Source: Marinobacter sp. SS13-12 (lineage in GTDB: Bacteria > Pseudomonadota > Gammaproteobacteria > Pseudomonadales > Oleiphilaceae). From it: a DNA stretch of 64,000 nt. The DNA is taken from NCBI RefSeq assembly GCF_030227115.1, contig NZ_JASSUA010000001.1:2046001-2110000 (forward strand), given 5' to 3'. The number at the start of each line of letters is the position of its first letter. Position 1 is the first letter of the stretch. The notes under the pieces were generated by a model. That model was given only the letters and a program-made list of their open reading frames with translations, had not been told where the DNA came from and ran no database searches. The translations under genes were made by a program, and so were the position numbers. Of this stretch, positions 16,810 to 25,927 are shown piece by piece.

Positions 16810-19011
16810 TCAGTCCGGCAGGCGTGTCGCCATCACCAGGCCTACGACTTCCTCATCCCCGTCCGTGTCGCTCAGTTGCAGGAAGAACTGATCCCGGTCG
16901 CCGGTAAAGAACCCGCCCATTGTCAGGGTGCCACCGGTGAAGGTTGCTGTCCCATCATTGTTCGCACTCCAGGTGAGAGATATGTCTTCCGGTACCCGGG
17001 CCTGTGGAACGGATACGGTTTCCGCATCTACTTCGTGGGTAACATCCAGTCTCCGGCCCTCAAGGCGGGCGATGCCTGCAGATTCGATGACCAGCAAGGC
17101 GTTATCGAAATGGGCCAGCCGGTTGCTGGACTGGGACATGCCCAGGCTTGCACCTTGCACCCGGTAGCTACCGCTTGTGGGTGGCGAAACGTTAGCCTGC
17201 TCGGCAGCCACCAGGAGGCCATCGCCGATGGCATTGGTGTCCAGGTTGAAGCCCAGGAGTGTGCCATCCGGCGTGGAAGCACCGATGGCGATGTCGGGCA
17301 CTTCATCCAGACCCGAGGCGGTGTTCCTGTCCAGATTCAGCCGACCATTGCTGACGATCACGTTGCCTTCGTTGGGGTCGTAAACCCGTGACGGGCGCTC
17401 ACTGATCACCCAGCTGGCATCGCGGGTTCCGGGGACTACGGTGACGGTTCCGGTATTGTCCCGATTAAGCGTGGTGGTGGTTGCGGTCTGGGTAACGTTC
17501 TGGCCATTGATTTGCCAGTTTCCGACTCCGCTCTCCACTACCATGGGCTGGTTCTCGTCGCCCATGCGGGTGGTCAGATAAACCACGTTATAATTCTTGC
17601 CGTCCAGAACCGCCTGCCGGTCAAACCCTTCTGCCCGCAGCAGATTCAGTTCAAACACCGACAGGTAGTGGTCCTCCAGGGTGCGTTCCCGTTTCAGCTC
17701 ACCGCCTTCGGAGCGCAATTCAATGGCCTTCCCCGCTGTGAAATAACCGCTGAGCACCCGGTCAGGCTGGTCAGTGCCGCCGCCTGCATAGGCGTCCAGA
17801 TGATAGGGGTTGCGGGTCCAGCCGATGATTTCCGAGCTGCCGCGGCCGGTGATGCTCTGGAACAGGGCGCGGCCGGCCAGCAGGCGAATATCATCCTTGA
17901 GGGTTGCAGCGCCGGGGGACGAGGAGTGGGTATTCAGTTCCCAGTCGGTGCGGTCGAAAAATGCATTGTCGTTCCGGTGGACCAGTGTTTTTCGGTCATA
18001 AGGGATATCGCTGGCCAGGGAGGTAACCTTGATATTGAAGGCATCGAAGGATGTCAGGGTCACGCCGGGATAGACATAGCCGGTGCCATTCTGGTCCGTG
18101 ACCGTCTCCTCACGCGCGAGACGCACGCCCCATTGGCCGGAGCCGGAAAGGGTTGATTCCCGGAAGGTCTGGCCCAGTTCCACGCCCCAGAACACCGAGT
18201 GGTAATCCGCGGAGCTGGCTTCGATCTTGCCCGACGAATCCTCCCCCAGCAGCGCCAGGTCCGCCATGGAAGACACATAGCCGGCAAAGTCTCCCCGTTC
18301 TTCCAGTAACGTTAATGCTCCCTGAGCTCCCAGGTTGCCGGGAATATCAATCTCGAAATCGTGTACCTGATCGGCGAGGGTGGACCACACATACTTGTTC
18401 AGACACAGGGTGCTGTTGGTGTCATTCACACAGTCCATTATTCGGGAAAATTCACCCGGGGTATACGCGCCCAGCGCATTGGCCACCAGGTATTCCGAGA
18501 ACGGATTGACCTTGACATCCCGGTCCGCATCGGCAGCCAGGGCCCGCAAGCGGGTGTTGCCGTAGGTGGCCTCGATGATCACGTCGGGGCCCAGGGGCAG
18601 GCCATCTTCAAAGGCAATCACAGTGCGCCCGGTGTCTTCCGTGCGGGAGCGGGTGTCGACAGAAGCGAGGTTGCGGAGCGACTGGTCAGTCCGGTAAACG
18701 TTGACGGTGTCCGGCTCGACGATCCTGAGGTTACGACGGGTGGGCTCTCCATCCGGTGCCACGGATTCCGGCACCTCCATGGTTACCCTGACCTCATTGC
18801 GTTCCAGGCCAGAGGTGTTGCTGGAATCGCCCGTGGTGCCGGAGGTGAAATCGTCGTTGGCATTCTTGGCCGGAGGGAAGCTGTTTTCCCTGTCTCTTGC
18901 ATCATCGATGGCATCATCACCGCCGCCGCAACCGGTGCTGAGTACCAGTACGGAAGCTGCTGACAAGGCCAAAAGGGCCCGCCCGGTTGTCTGTAAAAAG
19001 AGGTTGTCCAT
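16810..19011 (-). CDS. Unknown lipoprotein, 733 residues
   Basis: I do not recognise this protein. It has a lipoprotein signal peptide: a hydrophobic stretch LLALSAASVLVLSTGCGGG with the likely lipid-bearing Cys at about residue 28, followed by a glycine/aspartate-rich linker. There is no Asp at position +2, so sorting to the outer membrane is likely. The rest is acidic and rich in Thr, Asn and Gly, suggesting a beta-rich secreted domain; it contains the short recurrent themes of a large calcium- or ligand-binding envelope protein but no clear catalytic motif. It stands alone between bax-like and yfaZ-like genes on the same strand. A family search would decide the fold. Confidence 0.8.
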   Translation of the reverse strand: MDNLFLQTTGRALLALSAASVLVLSTGCGGGDDAIDDARDRENSFPPAKNANDDFTSGTTGDSSNTSGLERNEVRVTMEVPESVAPDGEPTRRNLRIVEPDTVNVYRTDQSLRNLASVDTRSRTEDTGRTVIAFEDGLPLGPDVIIEATYGNTRLRALAADADRDVKVNPFSEYLVANALGAYTPGEFSRIMDCVNDTNSTLCLNKYVWSTLADQVHDFEIDIPGNLGAQGALTLLEERGDFAGYVSSMADLALLGEDSSGKIEASSADYHSVFWGVELGQTFRESTLSGSGQWGVRLAREETVTDQNGTGYVYPGVTLTSFDAFNIKVTSLASDIPYDRKTLVHRNDNAFFDRTDWELNTHSSSPGAATLKDDIRLLAGRALFQSITGRGSSEIIGWTRNPYHLDAYAGGGTDQPDRVLSGYFTAGKAIELRSEGGELKRERTLEDHYLSVFELNLLRAEGFDRQAVLDGKNYNVVYLTTRMGDENQPMVVESGVGNWQINGQNVTQTATTTTLNRDNTGTVTVVPGTRDASWVISERPSRVYDPNEGNVIVSNGRLNLDRNTASGLDEVPDIAIGASTPDGTLLGFNLDTNAIGDGLLVAAEQANVSPPTSGSYRVQGASLGMSQSSNRLAHFDNALLVIESAGIARLEGRRLDVTHEVDAETVSVPQARVPEDISLTWSANNDGTATFTGGTLTMGGFFTGDRDQFFLQLSDTDGDEEVVGLVMATRLPD

Positions 19012-19103
19012 ACCAGATAAACCATTCCCGAAGCGTGAGCGGGAAGTTTACCAAGTTGGCAAAGGGCAAAGAGTGAGGCAGGGCACGATTTCGGGGGTGT
19101 TAA

Positions 19104-19129
19104 CCCCGCCGGTCGGGTAACCGGCGGGG
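19104..19129 (-). terminator. Hairpin downstream of the YfaZ-like gene
   Basis: A 10-bp perfect stem CCCCGCCGGT / ACCGGCGGGG lies 27 bp past the yfaZ-like stop codon. On the minus strand it is followed by TTAACACC, which is a poor U-tract, so it is a weak terminator or a 3' stabiliser rather than a certain terminator. Confidence 0.45.
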
Positions 19130-19155
19130 TGAGCTGTCGGGTGGTCAGGGGCGAA

Positions 19156-19710
19156 TCAGAAGAAGATCTTCATGCCAGCCAGAACACCTTCGTCCAGGTT
19201 GAGGTCGCCACGGCCCTCAAAGTTGGTATTGAGATAGCGGTAGCCGGCAAAGAGCTCGGCGTTACGAATAACGCGGTAGCTGGCCCGCAGCTCCAGGCTG
19301 GTCAGGTCGTCGGAATCACCGAACGACAGAATACTCGGCGCGTAATGAAGCCCGCCGGTAAACGACAGCCCCGGCACGTCGGGAATATTCACAGTGGCAA
19401 ACCCGCCGAGGGCAACCGCACCGCCGTCCGCAGGATCATCTTCCCAGCCGATGGCGCGCACACCAATGCCGGCGGTGGTAGGCAGGTTGCCAAGCGCCGT
19501 ACGGCCCTGGGCGTGGAAGTCCACGTTGCCAATATGGCGGCTGCCTTCGTGATAGGTGTAGCCGGTACCGACCTGAATGTCAGAATTGGTGTCGAAAAAG
19601 TTGACCTGGCCCTTCACGGAGTCGTTGGTCAGGCTCAGATCCGCGTCGGCAGCGAAGACAGGGGCTGCCGCAAGGGACAGAACGATAAAAGGAATACGGG
19701 ACGCTTTCAT
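19156..19710 (-). CDS. YfaZ-family outer-membrane protein
   Basis: A 184-residue exported protein of the YfaZ family, small predicted outer-membrane barrels of unknown function. A signal peptide is present (SRIPFIVLSLAAAPVFA, cleavage near residue 20 before ADADLSL). Alternating polar and aromatic strands follow, with LSFTGGLHYAPSILSF and LELRASYRVIRNAELFAGYR, and the protein ends GMKIFF with a C-terminal aromatic residue as barrels do. AGAAGGTAGAAG precedes the ATG. No neighbouring gene suggests a role; it is transcribed with its own leader on the minus strand. Confidence 0.85.
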   Translation of the reverse strand: MKASRIPFIVLSLAAAPVFAADADLSLTNDSVKGQVNFFDTNSDIQVGTGYTYHEGSRHIGNVDFHAQGRTALGNLPTTAGIGVRAIGWEDDPADGGAVALGGFATVNIPDVPGLSFTGGLHYAPSILSFGDSDDLTSLELRASYRVIRNAELFAGYRYLNTNFEGRGDLNLDEGVLAGMKIFF

Positions 19711-19827
19711 TCTTCTACCTTCTCATTGATTGAATGTAACCGGATCGGGTTTCATTTGGCCGAATGGTAACGGGCTGGCACGGGGGCCTCAACTTAAAAC
19801 GGGTTAAGGGGCAATTAATACGTGCTG

Positions 19828-20016
19828 TCAGTGACTGGATGCATCGTCACCCTGGTCGAGGTCGTCCGGTGAGACGTTTTCGGCTGGCACGCGGTATTCT
19901 TCGTTGGCCCAGGCGCCGAGATCAATCAGCTTACAGCGTTCTGAGCAGAAAGGGCGAAAAGGATTATTCTCATTCCATTCCACGGATTTCTTACAGGTGG
20001 GGCATTCTACGTTCAT
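19828..20016 (-). CDS. yacG: DNA gyrase inhibitor / zinc-binding protein YacG
   Basis: A 62-residue zinc-ribbon protein. Two Cys pairs bind zinc: CPTC near the N terminus and CSERC about 16 residues later, with the family phrase [20 protein letters not shown]. coli YacG binds GyrB and blocks DNA binding by gyrase. In many gammaproteobacteria yacG lies directly after coaE in the pilB-pilC-pilD-coaE group; here it is about 4.3 kb away, with trmO, a hybrid kinase and a membrane protein between, although still on the same strand. Short C-terminal acidic tail. Confidence 0.93.
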   Translation of the reverse strand: MNVECPTCKKSVEWNENNPFRPFCSERCKLIDLGAWANEEYRVPAENVSPDDLDQGDDASSH

Positions 20017-20065
20017 GGTGACCTTGTATTCACGGTATTGAGGGTATTGAGGGCATTAAGAGCAA

Positions 20066-22417
20066 TCAGGTGGACGCGGACGCCTTGCAGTATTGTTCCA
20101 GAACCGCCCGTAGCATTTCAATATTGACAGGCTTGGCAACAAAGGAATCCATGCCGGCCTCGCGGCAGCGCTCCTCGTCCTTCTCCATGGCACTGGCTGT
20201 CAAAGCCACCACCGGCACCGGGGTGCGGTTATGGTCTTTCTCCCATCGGCGCAGGCGCCGTGTGGCTTCGAAGCCATCCACCTTGGGCATGATGCAGTCC
20301 ATAAAAATCAGATCAAAGGGGTGCCACTGCCACAGGCTGGACGCCGCCTCGCCATCATTGGCCGTCATCACATCACAGCCGAGCTTTTCCAGCAGCCGGC
20401 GTGTGAGGGTTCGGTTGACCGGGTTGTCCTCCACCAGCAGTACCTTCATGCGGCCACAGGGCAGCTCCTGGCGGCGGGTGTTGTCACTGACAGCCTGCAG
20501 GGAAAAACGGGTCAGGAACCGGCGCTCGTCCTTCGCAGCGTCAGCAAACAACTGATGGAGAATCGGCGTCAGGCACGACTCGCGCAGAGACTTGCTCAGA
20601 AATGCATCGGCTCCGGCCTGGCGGAAATGTTCCGCGTCGCCCCGTTGGGGGTTGGACGACAGAATCAGTAGCCGGGTATGGCTCCACTCTGGGTTGCTGC
20701 GTATCTGGCGGCACAGCAGGTCGCTGTCCATGTCCGGCACAAACCCATCCAGTGCAATGGCATCAAAGGGTTCGTGGTTGTCGGAGGCCAGTCGCAGTGA
20801 GGTCAGTGCCTCGCCGGCGGACTTCACCGCTTCGATATCCAGCTCGTGCCGCGACAGCATCTCCAGGGTAATCTTGCGGGACAGTTCATAGGAGTCCACC
20901 ACCAGAATGCGCTTGCCGCGGATCATGCTGGTATCCGGCCGGCTGCGAGAGGCGCTTTCTGCTGCTACCGGCAATGTCAGCTCCATCCAGAACGTGGAGC
21001 CATCCCCGGGTTTACTCTCCAGGTCCAGGGAGCCACTCATCAGGTGAACCAGCTGGCGGCAGATGGTCAGCCCCAGGCCAGCCCCGGGAAGCTGGCGCTG
21101 GAACCGCTGGCCCAGCTGAACATAAGGCTCGTACACCAGGGGAATGTCCTCCGGATTGATGCCTACCCCGGTATCTTCCACTGCTATGCGCAGCCGCACG
21201 TTGTCATCCCGACGGCCCAGCACTTCAATGCTGATCAGCACATGGCCGGAGTCAGTGAACTTGATGGCGTTGGACGTCAGGTTCAGCAGAATCTGCCGCA
21301 ACCGCACCGGATCGCCCCTCAGCGCCCAGGGCAGGTTCTCGTCAATGCGCAGTTCCAGCGCCAGCCCTTTTTCACGGGCGCGGGCGCCCAGCATATGTAC
21401 CAGATCATTCAGGGTATCCCGCAGGTCAAAGGGAATGTCCTCCAGCACCAGTTTGCCGGCTTCCATGCTGGAGATGTCCAGCAGGTCATTGATAATGGAC
21501 GACAGGCTCTCGGAGGCGTTCAGCAGGGTGTGAACATACTCCCGCTGTTCCTGGTCCAGGGGCGTGTCTGACAGCAGGTTGGCGTAGCCCAGGACCGACT
21601 GCAGCGGAATCCGCAGTTCATGGCTGACATTGGCGAGGAACTGGTTCTTGGCGTGGTTGGCCCGCACCGCTTCATCCCGCTCATCCTGGGACTGAATCGA
21701 CGTCTGGCGCAGTGACCGGGTATCTTCCAGCAACTGCAGGCGCATGGTGTTGAGGGCCTGTTCCAGTTCGCTGAGCTCATCCCCGCGCCTGGGTGGCTTG
21801 CGGCGAAGCTGCAGCGGTTCAATCAGCGCATCCAGATTCAGCCGGGAGGCATAATCGGCAATGGTTTCCAGGTGCCGTGACAGGGTAAGCCGCACAATAA
21901 TCAGCAACCCCAGAGTTCCCAGCATCACGATCATAGACTGGAACAACAGCGTCAGCAGAGCCCGGTCCATCAGCTCGTTATGGACCGTCTCCACCGACGA
22001 GGTTACCGTCAATGTGCCCACGGCTTCGGGGTTGTTGAAAGACGCGCGGTTAAAAACCAGAGGGAAGGACTGGCTGATCACCCGGCCATCGGGATAGGTA
22101 CCGGTGCTGAACTCCTCGCCACTGACGGTGACGACACGGGCGTGCTGGATAGCCGGAATGGCACGCATATCGTCCAGGCTGTTGGCCACCTCGCTGTAGT
22201 TCAGCAACCACAGATTATTGCTCATGGCGCCGGACACCAGCTCGGCCGCGCGCACCTGAGTATTGCGCAGATCCTCCGTACGGCGCTCCAGCTCGCCAAT
22301 CATCTGCACGCCCGTTGCCGCCAGCGATAGAATAAGGCTGAACAACAGAACATAAACCAGCAGCCTGGCAGCCAGTGGCCGTACACCTATTCGTCTGAAT
22401 AACCGGATCGGAGGCAA
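20066..22417 (-). CDS. Hybrid sensor histidine kinase with two receiver domains
   Basis: A 783-residue membrane sensor kinase. Transmembrane helices lie near residues 15-40 and 152-180 around a periplasmic domain of about 110 residues; a HAMP-like linker follows. HisKA contains the phospho-accepting H266 in ANVSHELRIPL (Ile where HELRTPL is usual); the ATPase has N-box LNLTSNAIKFTD, G1 EDTGVGI and G2 GAGLGL. Two receiver domains follow: the first near 502-625 (phospho-Asp about D557, K609) and the second near 657-780 (D707, K762). No HPt domain is visible, so a separate phosphotransfer protein is expected. It resembles BarA/GacS in design but lacks the HPt end. No response regulator is adjacent; the signal is unknown. 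Confidence 0.93.
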   Translation of the reverse strand: MPPIRLFRRIGVRPLAARLLVYVLLFSLILSLAATGVQMIGELERRTEDLRNTQVRAAELVSGAMSNNLWLLNYSEVANSLDDMRAIPAIQHARVVTVSGEEFSTGTYPDGRVISQSFPLVFNRASFNNPEAVGTLTVTSSVETVHNELMDRALLTLLFQSMIVMLGTLGLLIIVRLTLSRHLETIADYASRLNLDALIEPLQLRRKPPRRGDELSELEQALNTMRLQLLEDTRSLRQTSIQSQDERDEAVRANHAKNQFLANVSHELRIPLQSVLGYANLLSDTPLDQEQREYVHTLLNASESLSSIINDLLDISSMEAGKLVLEDIPFDLRDTLNDLVHMLGARAREKGLALELRIDENLPWALRGDPVRLRQILLNLTSNAIKFTDSGHVLISIEVLGRRDDNVRLRIAVEDTGVGINPEDIPLVYEPYVQLGQRFQRQLPGAGLGLTICRQLVHLMSGSLDLESKPGDGSTFWMELTLPVAAESASRSRPDTSMIRGKRILVVDSYELSRKITLEMLSRHELDIEAVKSAGEALTSLRLASDNHEPFDAIALDGFVPDMDSDLLCRQIRSNPEWSHTRLLILSSNPQRGDAEHFRQAGADAFLSKSLRESCLTPILHQLFADAAKDERRFLTRFSLQAVSDNTRRQELPCGRMKVLLVEDNPVNRTLTRRLLEKLGCDVMTANDGEAASSLWQWHPFDLIFMDCIMPKVDGFEATRRLRRWEKDHNRTPVPVVALTASAMEKDEERCREAGMDSFVAKPVNIEMLRAVLEQYCKASAST

Positions 22418-22458
22418 GGCACGCGTTCCCTGTGTCGAAAAAACAACCGATCTGCAGT

Positions 22459-23205
22459 TTAACAGACAGTCAGCACTTCGACACGTTCCTGTGAATCGGC
22501 ATGGACAAAGCGGAAACGTACATTCAGATCGTACAAATGCGCCCCGTAAATTCGCTCCTCATCCCGCCCCCGACGAAACGACGGCCGCGGGTCATAACTC
22601 ACCACATCCTCAATCAGCCCCCGCAGATCCGGATACTGCGTCGCCGGCAACCCCGCAAGCTGCTCCTCCGCATCCTCGAGAAACACCACCGGCAACCGCT
22701 CCGTCGGCGCTGAATCCGCCCACCCAAGTGACGCCTCCGGCACCGAATCTGAAAACGGCAGGTACGGTTTGATATCCAGAATCGGCGTACCGTCAATCAG
22801 ATCATGGTCACTGATCCGCAACACCAACCGCCCGTCATCATCCCTGCCCAGCCCCTCATTCCGAACCACCGACAGCCCCAGACTGTTGGGCCGAAACGGC
22901 GACCGACTGGCAAACACCCCGATCTTTTTATTACCGCCCAACCGCGGAGGCCGAACCACCGGCCGCCACTCTGCCCGAACCGCTTCATGAAACTGAAACG
23001 TCAGCCACAGATGACTCGCCGTCTCCAACCCCCGAAACGCATCCTCCCGGTCAAACGGCGGTTGAATCACCAGGTCGGCATGGGCGAACCGGGTTAATCC
23101 CGGCTGGCGGGGCACCCCGAATTTGTCACGGAAACACGAGCGGGTAAGGGCAATGGGAGTAAGTGTTAAAGCCTCAACAGCCGGACGGGAAGGATGGCGG
23201 CTCAT
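22459..23205 (-). CDS. trmO: tRNA (t6A37-N6)-methyltransferase TrmO
   Basis: TrmO (TsaA/YaeB family) uses SAM to methylate t6A at position 37 of tRNA-Thr, giving m6t6A. The 248-residue protein has a TsaA beta-barrel with GVFASRSPFRPNSLGLS and LIDGTPILDIKPYLP, two family hallmarks, and the C-terminal domain with VVSYDPRPSFRRG. The start at 23205 has only 2 bp between it and the stop of the upstream minus-strand gene, so it is translated in that operon. The coaE-OMP-trmO arrangement seems specific to this lineage. Confidence 0.92.
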   Translation of the reverse strand: MSRHPSRPAVEALTLTPIALTRSCFRDKFGVPRQPGLTRFAHADLVIQPPFDREDAFRGLETASHLWLTFQFHEAVRAEWRPVVRPPRLGGNKKIGVFASRSPFRPNSLGLSVVRNEGLGRDDDGRLVLRISDHDLIDGTPILDIKPYLPFSDSVPEASLGWADSAPTERLPVVFLEDAEEQLAGLPATQYPDLRGLIEDVVSYDPRPSFRRGRDEERIYGAHLYDLNVRFRFVHADSQERVEVLTVC

Positions 23206-23207
23206 TA

Positions 23208-24302
23208 CTAATAGGGCCTCTCAATACTGCCAGAAAAATACAACTCGATCCGCAAAATCAACGAAGCCCGATCCTTGAAACTCTCATCCCGGGGAAACTC
23301 CAGCGCCGGAATAATCTCCCCAAACAACCAGTCACTGTGCAACCGATACCGGTAGGTCACATCCGTAAACACCGACGTCGTCCGCCATCCCGGCTTACTC
23401 TCACCCAGAATCCCCACACGCGGATTCAGAGTAGACCGGTTATTCAGCCGCTTATAAAAATTCGCCGTCTGGGAAAGCTCGAATTTACGCTCATCGTGAA
23501 CCCACTCAACCTCGGAAGCCACCAGCGTATTCCAGCCATGGCCCAGATCACGACCCGCACCGAACCACGATCGCGTGCCCCAACCGTCCTGGTGGAAATA
23601 ATACACCCGCTGCTCTACCGCCAGCTTCCAGTCCTCGCCCGGCTGCCAACTCTTCTCGGCTTTCGCCCGCCAGAACGCATCCGGTGGCAGCCGCAACCGA
23701 ATACCCACATCGTTACTCAGATTGATTGCATCCCCGACACTGGTCAGATAACGAAACGCACCGGTAGCCTCGGTTTCACTGCGCTCATCCGCTGTCAGCT
23801 GCCGGCTTCGCCGCCGCTCCGAGAGAGGGATCAGCTCATCGCTCTCACTCTCGATGACCAGCCGCAGCTTTTCCTCAGTGGTCGGAATATCCAGCCGGAA
23901 CCGCGCCTCCGGATCAAACTGGGCCGGGTCGCCATATTCTGATTCAGTGGCAAATCCCACCCGCAGATAGCTCTCATTATCCGGCAACGACTGATTGCTG
24001 CCGGAAAGGGTACGGTCTGCCCATTCCCCCAGAGACTGAACGCGATCACTGTGGCCGCGCTCCTGGGTCAGAACCCAGTTACTGAATCGCAGCCAATAGG
24101 AGTCCCTGGGCTCGGCCCAGTATTCGTCCGGGGAAAAGGTAAAAAACGACGGAGGCAGATTTTCAGGGGCCAGCACATTCTGCACTGCAGGGTCAGGAAC
24201 GGTAAACAGTCGATCCTGTGCCGTTGAGATACCGGGAACCGCTGCAAGCAGGGCAGCACAAACTCGGGAAAAGGTACGGAAAGAACGAACGCTAGCGACC
24301 AA
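23208..24302 (-). CDS. Predicted outer-membrane protein of unknown function
   Basis: I do not recognise a named family. With a TTG start at 24302 the protein is 364 residues and begins MVASVRSFRTFSRVCAALLA, a plausible signal peptide with cleavage near STAQ/DRL. The rest shows alternating strands rich in Trp, Tyr, Arg and Glu, and ends LILRIELYFSG before a short tail, which fits an outer-membrane barrel. The start overlaps the last 11 bp of coaE, so the two are translationally linked; a longer frame to 24452 overlaps coaE much more and is unlikely. Start uncertain. Next downstream is trmO, 2 bp away. Confidence 0.7.
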   Translation of the reverse strand: MVASVRSFRTFSRVCAALLAAVPGISTAQDRLFTVPDPAVQNVLAPENLPPSFFTFSPDEYWAEPRDSYWLRFSNWVLTQERGHSDRVQSLGEWADRTLSGSNQSLPDNESYLRVGFATESEYGDPAQFDPEARFRLDIPTTEEKLRLVIESESDELIPLSERRRSRQLTADERSETEATGAFRYLTSVGDAINLSNDVGIRLRLPPDAFWRAKAEKSWQPGEDWKLAVEQRVYYFHQDGWGTRSWFGAGRDLGHGWNTLVASEVEWVHDERKFELSQTANFYKRLNNRSTLNPRVGILGESKPGWRTTSVFTDVTYRYRLHSDWLFGEIIPALEFPRDESFKDRASLILRIELYFSGSIERPY

Positions 24303-24894
24303 AGGCCACCATAAACTGGTTGTGTAACTCGTCAACGCGGTGCTCAACCTCAGAAACGGGCCGGTTATTGTCCACCACCTCATCAGCCTTATGCAGCCGC
24401 TGCTCGCGTGGAATCTGTGCATCAATAATTCGCTGAACCTGATCCCTGGCATTGTCGTCCCTGGCTATCGTTCTTTCAATCTGAATATCCACCGGCACAT
24501 CCACCACAACTACCTTATCGACCAGCTGGTGCTGGTCCGTTTCCAGTAACAACGGCGATACCAGCAACACATAGGGCAGGGCGTAGTCCGAGGGATGTAG
24601 CTGCCGAACCAGTTCCTCGCGAATCACCGGGTGCAATAACCCCTCCAGCCAGGCCCGCTCCTCCGGCGCATCAAACACAACCTGCCGCAAAGCCGCCCGA
24701 TCCAGCCCGCCGTCCGGCAGCAGGATGTCGTGCCCGAAATGCTCCGCAATCTGCTTCAGAGCTGGCGTACCGGGATCCACCACCTCACGGGCAACATCGT
24801 CGGCGTCCACCCAGTGTACGCCCAGCGCGCCAAACATGCGCGCAACCGTCGATTTGCCGGAGCCGATTCCGCCTGTGAGCCCCACAACCGCCAT
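24292..24894 (-). CDS. coaE: Dephospho-CoA kinase
   Basis: CoaE phosphorylates dephospho-CoA at the 3'-hydroxyl, the last step of CoA synthesis. The 200-residue protein begins MAVVGLTGGIGSGKS with the P-loop GGIGSGKST at residues 8-16, followed by the family DADDVAREVV, the LLHPVIREEL region, and the lid region QIERTIARDD. The ATG (24894) shares its A with the last base of the pilD stop codon (TAATG), classic translational coupling. The longer frame to 24951 adds sequence from the pilD 3' end and is not used. pilD-coaE is a common gammaproteobacterial order. Confidence 0.96.
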   Translation of the reverse strand: MAVVGLTGGIGSGKSTVARMFGALGVHWVDADDVAREVVDPGTPALKQIAEHFGHDILLPDGGLDRAALRQVVFDAPEERAWLEGLLHPVIREELVRQLHPSDYALPYVLLVSPLLLETDQHQLVDKVVVVDVPVDIQIERTIARDDNARDQVQRIIDAQIPREQRLHKADEVVDNNRPVSEVEHRVDELHNQFMVAFGR

Positions 24895-25769
24895 TAAACC
24901 CCCAAATACCCATACCAGGCCGCCAAAATCTCCGCCCCGAACCAAAGGCAAAGCAACCCCGCCGCCGCCAGATATGGCCCGAACGGAATCGGCACCTCAC
25001 GCCCGTGCTGGCGGAACACCATCAAACTGATTCCCACAACCGCACCAACAACAGACGACAACAAAATCACCGCCGGCAACAACTGCCATCCGAGCCAGGC
25101 GCCCAGCGCCGCCAGCAACTTGAAATCACCATGCCCCATACCTTCTTTGCCAGTCACTAGCTTGAACGCCCAGTACACCGACCAGAGCGACAGATAACCC
25201 GCTATGGCACCCCAAAAAGCACTATCGATATCGGTCAGCACACCAAAGTAATTCAGCACCAACCCAAGCCACATCAGCGGCAAGGTTATGCTATCCGGCA
25301 ACAGCTGGGTATCAAAATCAATCACCGTCAACGCAATCAGCGCCCACACCAGCAACAACGCCCACAACGCCGCCTCAGTCGGCCCCATGACAAAAACCGT
25401 CACCACCGAAAACAGCGCCGTCACCGCTTCGATAATTGGATAGCGCGGCGAAATACCGGTTTTACAGGAAGCACACTTGCCGCCCAGCACCAGGTAGCTG
25501 ATCACCGGAATGTTTTCCCAGGCACGAATTTTGTGGCCACAGGACGGGCAGGTGGAGGCGGGCTTCGAAAGCGTGATCGGCTCTTCCTCCTTTCTCTGCC
25601 CTTCAGGAAGCTCCAGAAACTCCTCGCACTGGCAGCGCCAGTCCTGCTGCATCATTTTTGGCAGGCGCAGGATGACCACGTTCAGGAAGCTGCCGATGCA
25701 GAGGGAGAAGAAGGTAACTGTGGTGTAGAGGAGCCAGGGGGTGTCGAGGATGGGATCTAGGTTTGGCAT
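24894..25769 (-). CDS. pilD: Prepilin peptidase / N-methyltransferase PilD
   Basis: PilD cuts the leader of type IV prepilins and type II pseudopilins after the glycine and methylates the new N terminus. The 291-residue protein has about eight membrane helices. It shows the N-terminal zinc/methylation cysteines CPSCGHKIRAWENIPV and GGKCASCKTGISPRY, then the aspartic-protease motifs: one Asp in LTVIDFDTQLLPD and one in GKEGMGHGDFKLLAALGAW. It should process the PilA encoded at 29171. It overlaps coaE by one base and follows pilC on the same strand with a repeat between. Confidence 0.96.
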   Translation of the reverse strand: MPNLDPILDTPWLLYTTVTFFSLCIGSFLNVVILRLPKMMQQDWRCQCEEFLELPEGQRKEEEPITLSKPASTCPSCGHKIRAWENIPVISYLVLGGKCASCKTGISPRYPIIEAVTALFSVVTVFVMGPTEAALWALLLVWALIALTVIDFDTQLLPDSITLPLMWLGLVLNYFGVLTDIDSAFWGAIAGYLSLWSVYWAFKLVTGKEGMGHGDFKLLAALGAWLGWQLLPAVILLSSVVGAVVGISLMVFRQHGREVPIPFGPYLAAAGLLCLWFGAEILAAWYGYLGV

Positions 25770-25802
25770 TGCTGGTCCGGATTGGGGAAATTTACGAGTG
25801 CT

Positions 25803-25897
25803 TATTGTTGGATTCCAGCTTCGCTTAATCCAACCGACGCTGAAGGGATACTATTGCACCGTAGGTCGAATTAGGCCCAGCGGGCCGTAATCCGACA
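25803..25897. repeat. TCGGATTA-family repeats between pilC and pilD
   Basis: A decayed unit GTTGGATTCCAGCTTCGCTT...AATCCAACC at 25808-25834 is followed by a better one at 25861-25897 (GTAGGTCGAATTAGGCCCAG...GGGCCGTAATCCGACA). They separate pilC from pilD and could terminate or stabilise the pilBC transcript. Confidence 0.7.
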
Positions 25898-25927
25898 AAC
25901 TGTTGTTTGACAAAACAACCAAACAAA

